Below are positions 26,010 through 33,775 of a stretch of 64,000 bases of DNA, one piece after another. Position 1 is the first letter of the stretch. Each line of letters starts with the position of its first letter. Position numbers and translations under genes: made by a program. The DNA is from Microscillaceae bacterium (GTDB taxonomy: Bacteria > Bacteroidota > Bacteroidia > Cytophagales > Microscillaceae): assembly GCA_011390205.1 (NCBI GenBank), contig JAABSX010000005.1:1-64000 (forward strand), read 5' to 3'. The notes beneath the pieces are model-generated. The model worked only from the letters and a program-made list of their open reading frames with translations. It had not been told where the DNA came from and ran no database searches.

Positions 26010-27632
26010 CTAAAACAAAAAGTCTCTTGACAAAAACTTAGACTCGTGTCCGTTGATGATTTTTTGTATAATGTCTCGGTTTTGGGTGCTGTCTTTAGTA
26101 GCTACCATTGTGCGGATAGAAAAGACCCTCAAGGCATCTCTGACAGACAAAGTGCCCTCTGCTGAGTCTTTCCGCCCATTAAACGGAAAAGTATCAGGAC
26201 CTCTTTGGCATTGTGCGTTGATATTGATTCGGCTGACCTGATTGACGAGCACATCTATGACCTCAGCTATTTTCTCAGAATCTTCACCAAATACACTGGC
26301 TTGCTGCCCAAAGTTAGAATTCACTACATACTCAAGTACTTCTCTGACATCATCAAAGGCTACTACAGGCACTACGGGCCCAAACTGCTCTTCACGCCAG
26401 AGTTTCATCTGTGCACTGACGGGATAGATTACCGCAGGGTGAAAGTAAGTTTCGTCATAAGTGCCCCCTTGCGGATTAATGACCTTTGCCCCGTATTCTT
26501 GGGCATCTTCTATCAGTTCTGTAAGATAGGCTGTCTTTCCAGGTTCTGGCAATGGTGTAAGGCTCACCCCATCTTCCCATGGCATGCCTGCTTTGAGCTT
26601 GGCGATTCTGTCCGAAAATTTCACCAAGAACTCATCTACTACACTTCTATGCACCCAGATAATCTTCAAGGCAGTACACCTTTGCCCATTAAAAGACAAG
26701 CTCCCTAGTGTGCATTCTTCTACGGCAAGGTCTAGGTCAGCACTTGGCAATACGATGGCAGGGTTTTTTGCATCTAACCCCAGCACCGAGCGCAGCATGT
26801 GGGGCTTAGGATGCATTCTTTTGAGGTCATTTGCGCCTTTGTTGGTTCCTATGAAGGCAAATACACTGAGCTTTCCTGTTTCCATAATCGCCCCTACGGT
26901 ATCTCTTCCTCTGCCATAGATAATGTTAATCACTCCAGGCGGAAAGCACTTCTGAAATGCCTGAATCAGTGGGCGGATAAGCAATACCCCGTATTTGGCA
27001 GGCTTGAAGATGACTGTATTGCCCATAATAAGTGCTGGGATGAGCGTCGTAAAAGTTTCATTCAATGGGTAATTATAAGGCCCCATACACAGTGAAACAC
27101 CAAAGGGTACTCGGCGTATTTGGGCAATGATGCCACTCTCCATAGCAAATCTGGAGGCATCTCGGTCTATGTCTTTGAGCTCTGCAATGGTATCTTTGAT
27201 ATAATCTACGGTTCGGTCAAATTCCTTTTCGGAGTCTTTTAGATTCTTGCCAATCTCCCACATCAGCAGCTTCACTACCTCACTCCTCTGGGCTTGCATC
27301 TCTTTAATAAAATGCTCTACATGGGCGATTCTCTGTCCTATGGGCATCGTAGGCCAGTCACCAAGGCCTAGCTGATAGGCATCTACGGCTGCATCTAGCG
27401 CTACGAGTGCCTCTTGGCCAGTCAGTAGTGGGCTACTGCCAAGGTATTTTTGCTGCAGACTTCCATCTTTTTGTTTGGTGAATATCGGAGAATAAATGTC
27501 GTTCATTTCACCGTTCCAGTGCTTTATCTCACCATTGATGAGGTACTCAGTCTGCCGCATAGGTGCTGAAAATTGGTAGGATTCAGGGATGTTTTCTTCT
27601 GAGGGAAAAATGTCAAATTTAGTTGTTTTCAT
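26010..27632 (-). CDS. gapN: NADP-dependent glyceraldehyde-3-phosphate dehydrogenase (non-phosphorylating, GapN-like)
   Basis: This 540-residue aldehyde dehydrogenase superfamily protein has the cofactor-site stretch GPYNYPLNE (184-192) and the catalytic cysteine C319 in SFNGQRCTALK, the GapN-specific version of the active-site loop. GapN oxidises glyceraldehyde-3-phosphate directly to 3-phosphoglycerate, yielding NADPH. Oddly, the ALDH motif ELGGK appears as GLDAK (residues 285-289), so the usual general-base glutamate is glycine here. The protein is longer than the ~475-residue Streptococcus enzyme, with an N-terminal extension. ATG start. Confidence 0.85.
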   Translation of the reverse strand: MKTTKFDIFPSEENIPESYQFSAPMRQTEYLINGEIKHWNGEMNDIYSPIFTKQKDGSLQQKYLGSSPLLTGQEALVALDAAVDAYQLGLGDWPTMPIGQRIAHVEHFIKEMQAQRSEVVKLLMWEIGKNLKDSEKEFDRTVDYIKDTIAELKDIDRDASRFAMESGIIAQIRRVPFGVSLCMGPYNYPLNETFTTLIPALIMGNTVIFKPAKYGVLLIRPLIQAFQKCFPPGVINIIYGRGRDTVGAIMETGKLSVFAFIGTNKGANDLKRMHPKPHMLRSVLGLDAKNPAIVLPSADLDLAVEECTLGSLSFNGQRCTALKIIWVHRSVVDEFLVKFSDRIAKLKAGMPWEDGVSLTPLPEPGKTAYLTELIEDAQEYGAKVINPQGGTYDETYFHPAVIYPVSAQMKLWREEQFGPVVPVVAFDDVREVLEYVVNSNFGQQASVFGEDSEKIAEVIDVLVNQVSRININAQCQRGPDTFPFNGRKDSAEGTLSVRDALRVFSIRTMVATKDSTQNRDIIQKIINGHESKFLSRDFLF

Positions 27633-27968
27633 TACAATTTTCTAAATTATTAATATTGAACCATAAAGTATTTGAGATTAATAAATGTTTGGTAACTTAG
27701 TGTTTTTTTTACAAAAAATAAGTCATTAGTTCTATTGATTTATAAAAAATTTTGGGCAATGCTTTGAGCTAAAAAAAATGATTGTCTGACAATTTTTGTA
27801 ATACATCCTCGATGACACTGATTTTAGCCTGCCATTTTTGGCTGTTTTTCGGTTTTCCTATCCCACAAAAATTGTCAGAGAACTAAAAAAAATGAACCTG
27901 CATAAAGCATAAAAAAGACTGCCTTTGGGGCAGCCTTTGACAAAGTAGTTTTTGGATAAAGTTACAAA
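27633..27968. other. 336-bp intergenic region
   Basis: AT-rich spacer containing the gapN upstream region and a terminator for the rhodanese gene (27911-27934). A repeated word, ACAATTTTTGT near 27789 and its complement ACAAAAATTGT near 27866, forms an inverted pair about 80 bp apart. No ORF of note. Confidence 0.45.
27911..27934 (-). terminator. terminator of the rhodanese gene
   Basis: On the minus strand GCTGCC-ccaaa-GGCAGT forms a GC-rich stem followed by six T, 35 bp after the stop. Confidence 0.8.
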
Positions 27969-28349
27969 TTATCTAACCGTCTTGAGTCCAGCGTTTGCCC
28001 AAGCACGGATACCTCCTTTGAGGTCATAGACTTCTTTGAAACCCATATCACGCAATATTTTTGCGGCTTGGGCACTCCTTCCACCTACTGCACAATACAG
28101 CAATACAGGCTTGTTTTTATCTAACTGAGCCATTTTGTCTTTGAAGCCTGTAGCAGCGATGTTGATATTCTGAAAACTAGGAATGTGCCCAGAGGCATAC
28201 TCTTCAGGTGAGCGAACATCTATGCGCTGTGTGCTGCCTTTAATTTTTCCCTCAAAATCTTTTGGGCCTATTGCCTCCTGCCCTTGTGCTCCTCCGCAGG
28301 CACTCAAAGCCATGCTCATTACCAAAAATATAAAGAATAAGTGTTTCAT
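27969..28349 (-). CDS. rhodanese-like lipoprotein
   Basis: The 126-residue protein has a lipoprotein signal (ALSAC, lipidated C18) and one rhodanese domain (about 28-125) with DVRSPEEYASGHIP, the active-site loop YCAVGGRS (C86) and YDLKGGIRAW. A single-domain periplasmic or membrane-attached sulfurtransferase of this kind may handle thiosulfate or persulfide, but the physiological substrate is not indicated. ATG start. Confidence 0.92.
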   Translation of the reverse strand: MKHLFFIFLVMSMALSACGGAQGQEAIGPKDFEGKIKGSTQRIDVRSPEEYASGHIPSFQNINIAATGFKDKMAQLDKNKPVLLYCAVGGRSAQAAKILRDMGFKEVYDLKGGIRAWANAGLKTVR

Positions 28350-28711
28350 AAAGGTATGATTGTAAATATAAACAGATTTTAATATTAAAATATATCTTAT
28401 CTAAAAGATACTTCCTCAACGCCCACACGGTTAGTTTCATTGCTTCTAAAACACAAAAAACCAAGGACTTTTACAAGGCTTACTTTGTAGCAACACAAAT
28501 TCCTTGCAATGTCCCAAAAATCTAACACTTATGAAGAAATATACATCTCTAAAATTAGGGCACTTTAATATAAAAGAATATTCCTAAAGAAAGAAAAGAC
28601 AGAGAACAAAAATATAATATAAGCTACTGAAAATCAGTACTTTATATCTTTTGGCATTGTTTTAGTAAATTTATTTTTAACAATCTATCAATATATGAAA
28701 TAACATAAAAA
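28350..28711. other. 362-bp divergent intergenic region
   Basis: AT-rich DNA between the rhodanese gene and a small coiled-coil ORF. No consensus promoter, hairpin or ORF could be recognised. Confidence 0.4.
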
Positions 28712-28876
28712 ATGAAAAAGTTAGCCAAAAACAACGAGAAGACGGAGGAAATCCAAAGCCAATTCTCAAGATTAGAAACACTCTCTCAATCCTTTGCTCA
28801 AAAAATAGAAGAAATCAGAAAAGAACAGGAAACATTTAGGGAGCAAATGAAAAAAAACAACCTTTTCTGTGGCTAA
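28712..28876 (+). CDS. small coiled-coil protein (54 residues)
   Basis: An ATG-started ORF of 54 codons: MKKLAKNNEKTEEIQ at the start and KIEEIRKEQETFREQ in the middle, ending NLFCG. Heptad spacing of L/I/F residues between glutamates and lysines predicts one continuous helix able to dimerise. It has a T-rich stretch just after the stop but no clear hairpin. No family was recognised. It may be transcribed with the reductase gene 85 bp downstream. Confidence 0.45.
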   Translation: MKKLAKNNEKTEEIQSQFSRLETLSQSFAQKIEEIRKEQETFREQMKKNNLFCG

Positions 28877-28925
28877 ATAAGCCTTGCCAAAACCAGATTA
28901 CTTTTTTTTTGTTGTAAGGGTGAGT

Positions 28926-28933
28926 TAAATTTG
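28926..28933 (+). promoter_or_regulatory. -7 box TAAATTTG before the reductase gene
   Basis: Exact TAnnTTTG match 27 bp before the ATG at 28961. Confidence 0.45.
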
Positions 28934-28960
28934 TAGCTTCTCTTAATTTATACATAAAAA

Positions 28961-30049
28961 ATGAGTAATACACATTATCAGTTAAAAGTAAGAAATATCG
29001 TTTCTGAAACCGACCAAGCTATAGTCATAGAGTTTGAAAACCCAGCAAACCAGCCTTTAGCTTACCAATCAGGGCAATTTCTTACTTTACTCCTAAACAT
29101 AGACGGAGAGCCTATCAGAAGGGCTTATTCACTCTGTACCTCTCCTGCCGTTGATGAGTTTCCTGCCGTTACCGTCAAGCGTGTAGCAGGAGGCAAAGCT
29201 TCTAACTACCTCAATGACCATCTCAAAAAAGGCGACACTATAGAGGTAATAGAAGCCCAAGGAATGTTTACTACCGAATATGATGCCTCCCAAAAAAGAC
29301 ACAGAATCTTGCTAGGTGGCGGAAGTGGCATCACTCCACTGATGTCTATCCTCAAATCTACCCTTCAAAAAGAACCACAGTCAATCGTCTCGCTCATCTA
29401 CGCCAACCAAAATAATGCCTCTGTCATCTTCAAAAAACAATTAGAAGATTTGCAAAATCAATATGCCGACAGGCTGAAGGTAGTCCACGTTTTAGAAAAA
29501 ACACCCCTTCTCTGGAGCAAAGGCTACAAAGGCCGCCTAGACAGCAAACTCCTCAAAAAAATATTGCAAACCCTCCCTGCCTTAGAGCCTTCTCAGACGG
29601 AGTATTACCTTTGTGGCCCTAGCGGAATGATGCAGCAAGTAGAAACCTCATTTCAAGAACTAGGGCTGCCCTTAGAATCTCTCAGAAAAGAAAGCTTCGG
29701 GGTAAGCCCACAAGAGGCTGCCGAAAAAAGAGCCGCAGTCGTCGAGAAAAGCAAAGAAGAAGGACTCATCGCCCAGACTTATAACATCAAAGTAATCTAT
29801 GCAGGAGAGGAGTTTGTCTTTGATGTGCCTGCAGACCAGACCATCTTAGAGACAGCCCTGAAGCAAGACATAGACCTGCCTTTCTCTTGCCAAAGTGGCA
29901 TGTGTACTGCATGCATGGGCAGGTGCACCTCTGGCAAAGTAGTGCTAGACGAAGAGGACGCCCTCACACCCAAAGAACTTGAGCAGGGCTATGTGCTGAC
30001 CTGTGTGGGGCACCCGATGTCAGAAGGGGTAGTCATAGAGATTGACTAA
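28961..30049 (+). CDS. ferredoxin--NADP reductase-type oxidoreductase with 2Fe-2S domain (PaaE-like)
   Basis: The 362-residue flavo-iron-sulfur reductase has three modules. An FAD-binding barrel (about 1-105) carries RRAYSLCTSP. An NAD(P)-binding domain (110-235) carries GGGSGITPLMS and YYLCGPSGMM. A plant-type ferredoxin domain (270-362) carries SCQSGMCTACMGRC and LTCVGHP, giving four cluster cysteines. This order is that of PaaE and other class IA oxygenase reductases. It would pass electrons from NAD(P)H to a partner oxygenase or desaturase, none of which is adjacent. ATG start. Confidence 0.92.
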   Translation: MSNTHYQLKVRNIVSETDQAIVIEFENPANQPLAYQSGQFLTLLLNIDGEPIRRAYSLCTSPAVDEFPAVTVKRVAGGKASNYLNDHLKKGDTIEVIEAQGMFTTEYDASQKRHRILLGGGSGITPLMSILKSTLQKEPQSIVSLIYANQNNASVIFKKQLEDLQNQYADRLKVVHVLEKTPLLWSKGYKGRLDSKLLKKILQTLPALEPSQTEYYLCGPSGMMQQVETSFQELGLPLESLRKESFGVSPQEAAEKRAAVVEKSKEEGLIAQTYNIKVIYAGEEFVFDVPADQTILETALKQDIDLPFSCQSGMCTACMGRCTSGKVVLDEEDALTPKELEQGYVLTCVGHPMSEGVVIEID

Positions 30050-30284
30050 CTTTTAAGGGGGGATTTCTGTGTTTTTCAGTCAATTTATGACATCTACCAT
30101 AAAATAGTAGAATTTCATTTAACTTGTTCAGTGCTATTCCGTTTTTTGTTATATCTTGCAGGTATAAAAATATTTAGTTAGAGTTAAACAATTCTTAGAC
30201 AAATAAGAAAAAAATCGAAAACTAATTATTTTGTGGATGTAAAAAATTATGAATTATTAGAATTAAGCATTAAACAGAAAGAAA

Positions 30285-30461
30285 ATGAAAATGAATCCCT
30301 CAAAAAGAAAGCTAAACCTGCTAGATGAGATTGCACAAATAGAATACATCAAAGGCAACAGTACTCAAAAGGCAGGAGGCCAAGCAAAACCTCAGGCAAA
30401 CAAAGCTCAAGAATGGTATGATGCCCTCAACGGAGAGGATAATACGCACATAGCAAGTTAA
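30285..30461 (+). CDS. small hypothetical protein (58 residues)
   Basis: An ORF starting ATG AAA ATG AAT with a basic, helical first third (KRKLNLLDEIAQIEYIKG) and a polar Gln/Ala/Lys-rich remainder, ending NTHIAS. It is followed 25 bp later by a strong terminator, and its codon use resembles the neighbours. No family recognised. The combination of start, coding character and terminator suggests a real short gene. Confidence 0.5.
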   Translation: MKMNPSKRKLNLLDEIAQIEYIKGNSTQKAGGQAKPQANKAQEWYDALNGEDNTHIAS

Positions 30462-30485
30462 ATCCCTTCTAAAAAGATACTCCAT

Positions 30486-30530
30486 AAGCTGCATTTTTTG
30501 GTTTAAAACACTGAAAAATGCAGCTTTTTT
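30486..30530 (+). terminator. rho-independent terminator
   Basis: A perfect 13-bp stem AAGCTGCATTTTT / AAAAATGCAGCTT with a T run, 25 bp after the stop of the 58-residue ORF. Confidence 0.88.
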
Positions 30531-30758
30531 GTTTCGTATTCCTTCCTGATAGACTCTTTCTGAAGGCGGAGAAGAGGCTACGCAGTATAGCAGATGCTTA
30601 CAGCATGACAGGTTCGGTTTTGTGTATGGAAGTAGTGTGAAGCTCCAGCTTCGCAACGTACTGGATTCACCGCAGGCTTTTGTAAAAAGTCAAACAGTAC
30701 CAAATATTATTTTGATATACATAGTTTCAGGTGCTTTGATTCGTCGCCATCACCCCAA

Positions 30759-30827
30759 CCCCTAAGAAGCCCCCCAACCCCCGAAAGGGGAGTTTTCATG
30801 AAGTCCCCCTTCGGGGGATTTAGGGGG
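30759..30827. repeat. C/G-rich interspersed palindromic element
   Basis: CCCCTAAG... at the left and ...TTTAGGGGG at the right are inverted, and the inner part holds TCCCCC-ttc-GGGGGA (30804-30818) and CCCCCGAAAGGGG. Elements of the form CCCCTAAATCCCCCGAAGGGGGA are common between genes in Bacteroidota genomes. Confidence 0.7.
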
Positions 30828-30890
30828 ATATTCAAGGGAAGGAGAGCTTAACTTGTTGAAAATGAACAACTTATCAAACCAAAAGTAAGC

Positions 30891-31144
30891 CCTCTCCCCG
30901 AGGGGCTTATCTTGTAGGGGTTTTGTGATGGCAGAAATAACTCCCTTAGGAGTGTCATATTTGTAGTAAAGTCATTTTTTAGCGTTTTTAAACTCCGCTA
31001 GGAGTGGCATCTATCTGAGAATATGCCACCTCTACGAGGTTGATACAGGGTAAAAGGCATCTAATCTACAAAGATAAAACCCCGTTGGGGTTGCTCAAGC
31101 TCAAACTATCGAAACCCCTACAAGATAAGCCGAGGGGTGGGGTG
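30891..31144. repeat. 254-bp element with terminal inverted repeats (MITE-like)
   Basis: GGCTTATCTTGTAGGGGTTT at 30904-30923 recurs as its exact reverse complement at 31112-31131; the outer flanks (CCTCTCCCCGAG and GAGGGGTGG) continue the pairing imperfectly. The interior contains several short palindromes of the type CTCCxxxxGGAG and AACCCCGTTGGGGTT. It carries no ORF. It looks like a non-autonomous repeated element. Confidence 0.65.
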
Positions 31145-31222
31145 GTATGAAAAAGCAACAAAATACTTTTTACGCAAACCCTAGCAAGCTTATTATTCAA
31201 TCTCCAAAGAAAGCTTTTTCCT

Positions 31223-31266
31223 GCATAGCTTTTTGAGGCTGCGTCCCTTGCCTCTTAAAGCTATGC
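31223..31266. other. stable nested hairpin downstream of the TIR-SUMF1 gene
   Basis: GCATAGCTTT (31223-31232) pairs perfectly with AAAGCTATGC (31257-31266), and inside it GAGGC (31235-31239) pairs with GCCTC (31250-31254), loop 10. It starts 55 bp after the stop of the SUMF1 protein in the direction of transcription. There is no T run, so it is not a standard terminator. Confidence 0.7.
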
Positions 31267-31320
31267 CGAAAAGAGCTGGTTCTTCTTAGCTCAAAAGAAT
31301 AAGCGAATAGCATCAACTGA

Positions 31321-33246
31321 CTAAAAAGAAGCTAAACGGAAACCAATGTAATTGAGCTGAAGCGTAGGCGTATAAGGGTTGCGAATAGCAGAGCGGGAGT
31401 CCTGTGCACGGCCGCCCCAAGAGCCGCCACGCAACATACGAAGGCTACCTCTCTCAGGTCCCTTAGGATTGGTCAGTGCGCCGTTAGGGTAATCGCCATA
31501 CAAATCACTGCACCACTCCCATACATTCCCGTGCATATCATACAAGCCCCAAGCATTGGGCGCAAAACTGCCTACGGGGGTGGTCTTTTGTCTATTTTGT
31601 CCTTTGGAGTTCCCATTATAAGGATAGTCACCATGATAATTCGCCTGATTTGTGGTCAGGTTATCGCCTGTATGAAAAGGTGTGGTCGTCCCTGCTCGGC
31701 AGGCGTATTCCCACTCGGCTTCGGTGGGCAGGCGGTATTGCTTGCCTGTCATAGTATTGAGCTTTTGAAGGAATATCTCAATGTCTTTCCAGCTTACACT
31801 TTCTACTGGGCACTTGTCGCAGCCCTTGAAGTTGCTAGGGTTGCTGCCCATCACAGCTACCCACTGGGCTTGGGTTACTTCGTACTTCCCTATCTTGAAA
31901 TCACTGAGAGTTACTTGATGTTGGGTTTCATCACTGTTTCTATCTGGCTCAGAAGTGGGGCTGCCCATCATGAAGGTACCGCCGCGTATTTGTACCATAT
32001 TGCGTTCTAATGCTACAATGACTGCTGGAAGAACAGAGCTTGGCTTTTGGGGTTTTTCTTCCTCTTTGTCTTTTGCTATTTTTTCCGCAGATTTCTTCTT
32101 TTCATCTTCTTTGTCTTTTGCTATTTTTTCCGTAGATTTCTTCTTTTCATCTTCTTTGTCTTTTGCTATTTCTTCCGTAGGTTTCTTCTTTTTCTCCTCT
32201 TTGTCTTTTGCTATTTCTTCTGGAATTGACTTTTCTTGTGTGCTATTAGTAAGCGTATCAGTGCTATAATACTCCTCACTTGCCTCTGCACTCCCCTTCC
32301 AAGGCTGCCACACAAAAAGCATAAGCAGTATCAAGAGCAAAGCAGCACCACCTAACAGCTGGGTTTGATTAATCGGAGGTGTTTTGTAGGGTGTGGGGCT
32401 TTTCTGTAGCTTTTCTAATCTTCTTTCTGCTTTGCTGGCATATTTGCCTTGAGGGTAGAACTGTAAGTAAGATTGATAGGCAGAGATATTGTCTAGTTTT
32501 TGGCAAAGCTCCCATTTTTTTAGCTCGGCTTGGGCTTCTTCTTGGAGGCGTTCGGCTTGGGCTTCTTTGCGAATCAGTTCTGCTTCCAATGCTTCTCGGG
32601 CTTCTTCGGCTTCTCTCAGGCGTTCTTTCTCTTGTGGAGATACCTTACCAAAAAAGCGAAAAATGCCGCTTAGGTCGGTAGTTTGTATAAATTCAAAATG
32701 AATTTCTCTGAGCAAATCCATACTGAACCCATTGCCTCTGAGGATAAAGATGCGGTTTTTCTTTCCTCCCTCTATGTGTCTTCCGTAGAAGGTATCGCAC
32801 TCATGCTTCACATACTTAGATGCTACGGCTTCGGGCGTGCAGTACAGCACAAAATGCTGGGCATTGCGCAGGGCTGCATTGATTTTGGGAATAAAAGAGA
32901 CACCTGAATGACCTCCTAAGTCTTCCTTGGAGTAAAACACGCTGATATTTGCCTCTCTGAGTGATTTGACCAAGGAACCCACTTCAGCTTCATTCTTGGA
33001 AGAAAAGCTAATAAATAGGTCATAATTGGGTAGCTTCACTTCAAAGTTTGTTTCAGCCAGCGAATTGATATACACTTGCAGACGTTCGTGGTAGTCAAAG
33101 TGATAGCGTCCAGAAATGTACTCTTGTTCAAACCTATGGTAGTCTGTAAGTCCGAAAGCTTTTATCTGCTCAAAAACTTCTACAATCTCATTCTCTTGAA
33201 CAAACTTAATCAGTTGTTTTGCTTGTTGTTGGGTAATTTTAGCCAT
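31321..33246 (-). CDS. TIR - transmembrane - SUMF1 (pseudo-FGE) protein with N-terminal adaptor domain
   Basis: The 641-residue protein is built from several modules. 1-65 is an all-helical stretch (LIKFVQENEIVEVFEQI, YISGRYHFDYHERL) like the effector-associated adaptor domains of bacterial conflict systems. 73-200 is a TIR domain (YDLFISFSSKNEAEVGSL), with E149 in KYVKHECDTF at the place of the NADase glutamate. 203-245 is a coiled coil and 245-280 a TPR-like motif. About 297-312 is a transmembrane helix, and 345-400 holds four 15-residue Lys/Glu repeats. 414-641 is a formylglycine-generating-enzyme/SUMF1 fold (GGTFMMGSP, EVTQAQW, RLPTEAEWEYACRAG, LRGGSW...GFRLAS). The catalytic cysteines of true FGE are absent (SWGGRAQDSR). 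Last gene of the island. Confidence 0.88.
   Translation of the reverse strand: MAKITQQQAKQLIKFVQENEIVEVFEQIKAFGLTDYHRFEQEYISGRYHFDYHERLQVYINSLAETNFEVKLPNYDLFISFSSKNEAEVGSLVKSLREANISVFYSKEDLGGHSGVSFIPKINAALRNAQHFVLYCTPEAVASKYVKHECDTFYGRHIEGGKKNRIFILRGNGFSMDLLREIHFEFIQTTDLSGIFRFFGKVSPQEKERLREAEEAREALEAELIRKEAQAERLQEEAQAELKKWELCQKLDNISAYQSYLQFYPQGKYASKAERRLEKLQKSPTPYKTPPINQTQLLGGAALLLILLMLFVWQPWKGSAEASEEYYSTDTLTNSTQEKSIPEEIAKDKEEKKKKPTEEIAKDKEDEKKKSTEKIAKDKEDEKKKSAEKIAKDKEEEKPQKPSSVLPAVIVALERNMVQIRGGTFMMGSPTSEPDRNSDETQHQVTLSDFKIGKYEVTQAQWVAVMGSNPSNFKGCDKCPVESVSWKDIEIFLQKLNTMTGKQYRLPTEAEWEYACRAGTTTPFHTGDNLTTNQANYHGDYPYNGNSKGQNRQKTTPVGSFAPNAWGLYDMHGNVWEWCSDLYGDYPNGALTNPKGPERGSLRMLRGGSWGGRAQDSRSAIRNPYTPTLQLNYIGFRLASF
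32069..32223. repeat. 45-bp coding tandem repeat (about 3.4 copies)
   Basis: Units begin at 32069, 32114, 32159 and 32204. The first two are almost identical at DNA level, the third has diverged, the fourth is partial. Each encodes 15 residues of the form AKDKEDEKKKSTEKI in the TIR-SUMF1 protein, directly after the membrane helix. Because the period is a multiple of three, copy-number change would alter linker length without breaking the frame. Confidence 0.9.
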
Positions 33247-33305
33247 ATACTCGTGTTATTGTCTAGTTTTTTTAGATTTTTGATTTTGATAATGAATGAG
33301 TAATT

Positions 33306-33764
33306 CTATTTTCTATTCTCAAATGATATTTGTGCTTGGTCATCTCCACATTTCAATAGTTTCTGAATTGTTTCATCTTTACATTTCATTGGAAACACTA
33401 AATTTTTAATCAAATCTATCTTTTCTTCGTAAGAAAAATCGTCCCAATCTTGGTATTTAGCAAAATCTATAATATGCACATCAAGCATTTCCATAATAGA
33501 ATGACTATCTTCGACATATTGCTCTGATAAATAAATTGGTTTATGATTTGTTTCTTTGCAACACTGATTGTAAGCATCAAAGGCTTTTAATATTAAATTT
33601 CCAAGTATAGGGCTGAAAGCCGTTTTCCAAGAGTCGTACTTATACACAAAAAACTTAGCATTCAATAGTGATTTTGCTAAAGTAGCAATCTCAACCTCAT
33701 TCTCAAACTGTACATTTATCATTACTTCAGAATTATTATCAGAAAAACGCCCTTTACAAGCCAA
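33306..33764 (-). CDS. hypothetical protein within the caspase/TIR cluster
   Basis: An unrecognised soluble protein of 152 residues if the TTG at 33764 is the start, or 138 if the ATG at 33722 (MINVQFENEVEI) is used. It has no signal or membrane segment and is acidic, with aromatic-rich patches (FFVYKYDSWKTAF, YQDWDDFSYEEKIDLI) and three closely spaced cysteines in its second half. It starts 11 bp after the caspase stop and ends 59 bp before the TIR-SUMF1 start, so it is almost certainly cotranscribed. Base composition is more AT-rich than that of its neighbours. A regulator, immunity factor or substrate are all possible. Confidence 0.65.
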   Translation of the reverse strand: MACKGRFSDNNSEVMINVQFENEVEIATLAKSLLNAKFFVYKYDSWKTAFSPILGNLILKAFDAYNQCCKETNHKPIYLSEQYVEDSHSIMEMLDVHIIDFAKYQDWDDFSYEEKIDLIKNLVFPMKCKDETIQKLLKCGDDQAQISFENRK

Positions 33765-33775
33765 TACTCTAAAAT

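Larger units (their letters stand above)
30531..31320. other. 790-bp repeat-rich intergenic region bordering the island
   Basis: No convincing gene. It holds a C/G-rich palindromic element (30759-30827), a 254-bp inverted-repeat element (30891-31144) and a nested hairpin (31223-31266), each listed separately. It marks the boundary between the core reductase gene and the TIR/caspase/patatin cluster. Confidence 0.7.

Noticed and set aside
31321-31700. Functional formylglycine-generating enzyme
   Set aside because: The two catalytic cysteines in the C-terminal motif are replaced (SWGGRAQDSR), and no sulfatase gene is nearby.
32047-32269. Phe/Ser-rich plus-strand ORFs opposite the TIR-SUMF1 gene
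   Set aside because: They are antisense shadows of the lysine-rich repeat and have no independent support.
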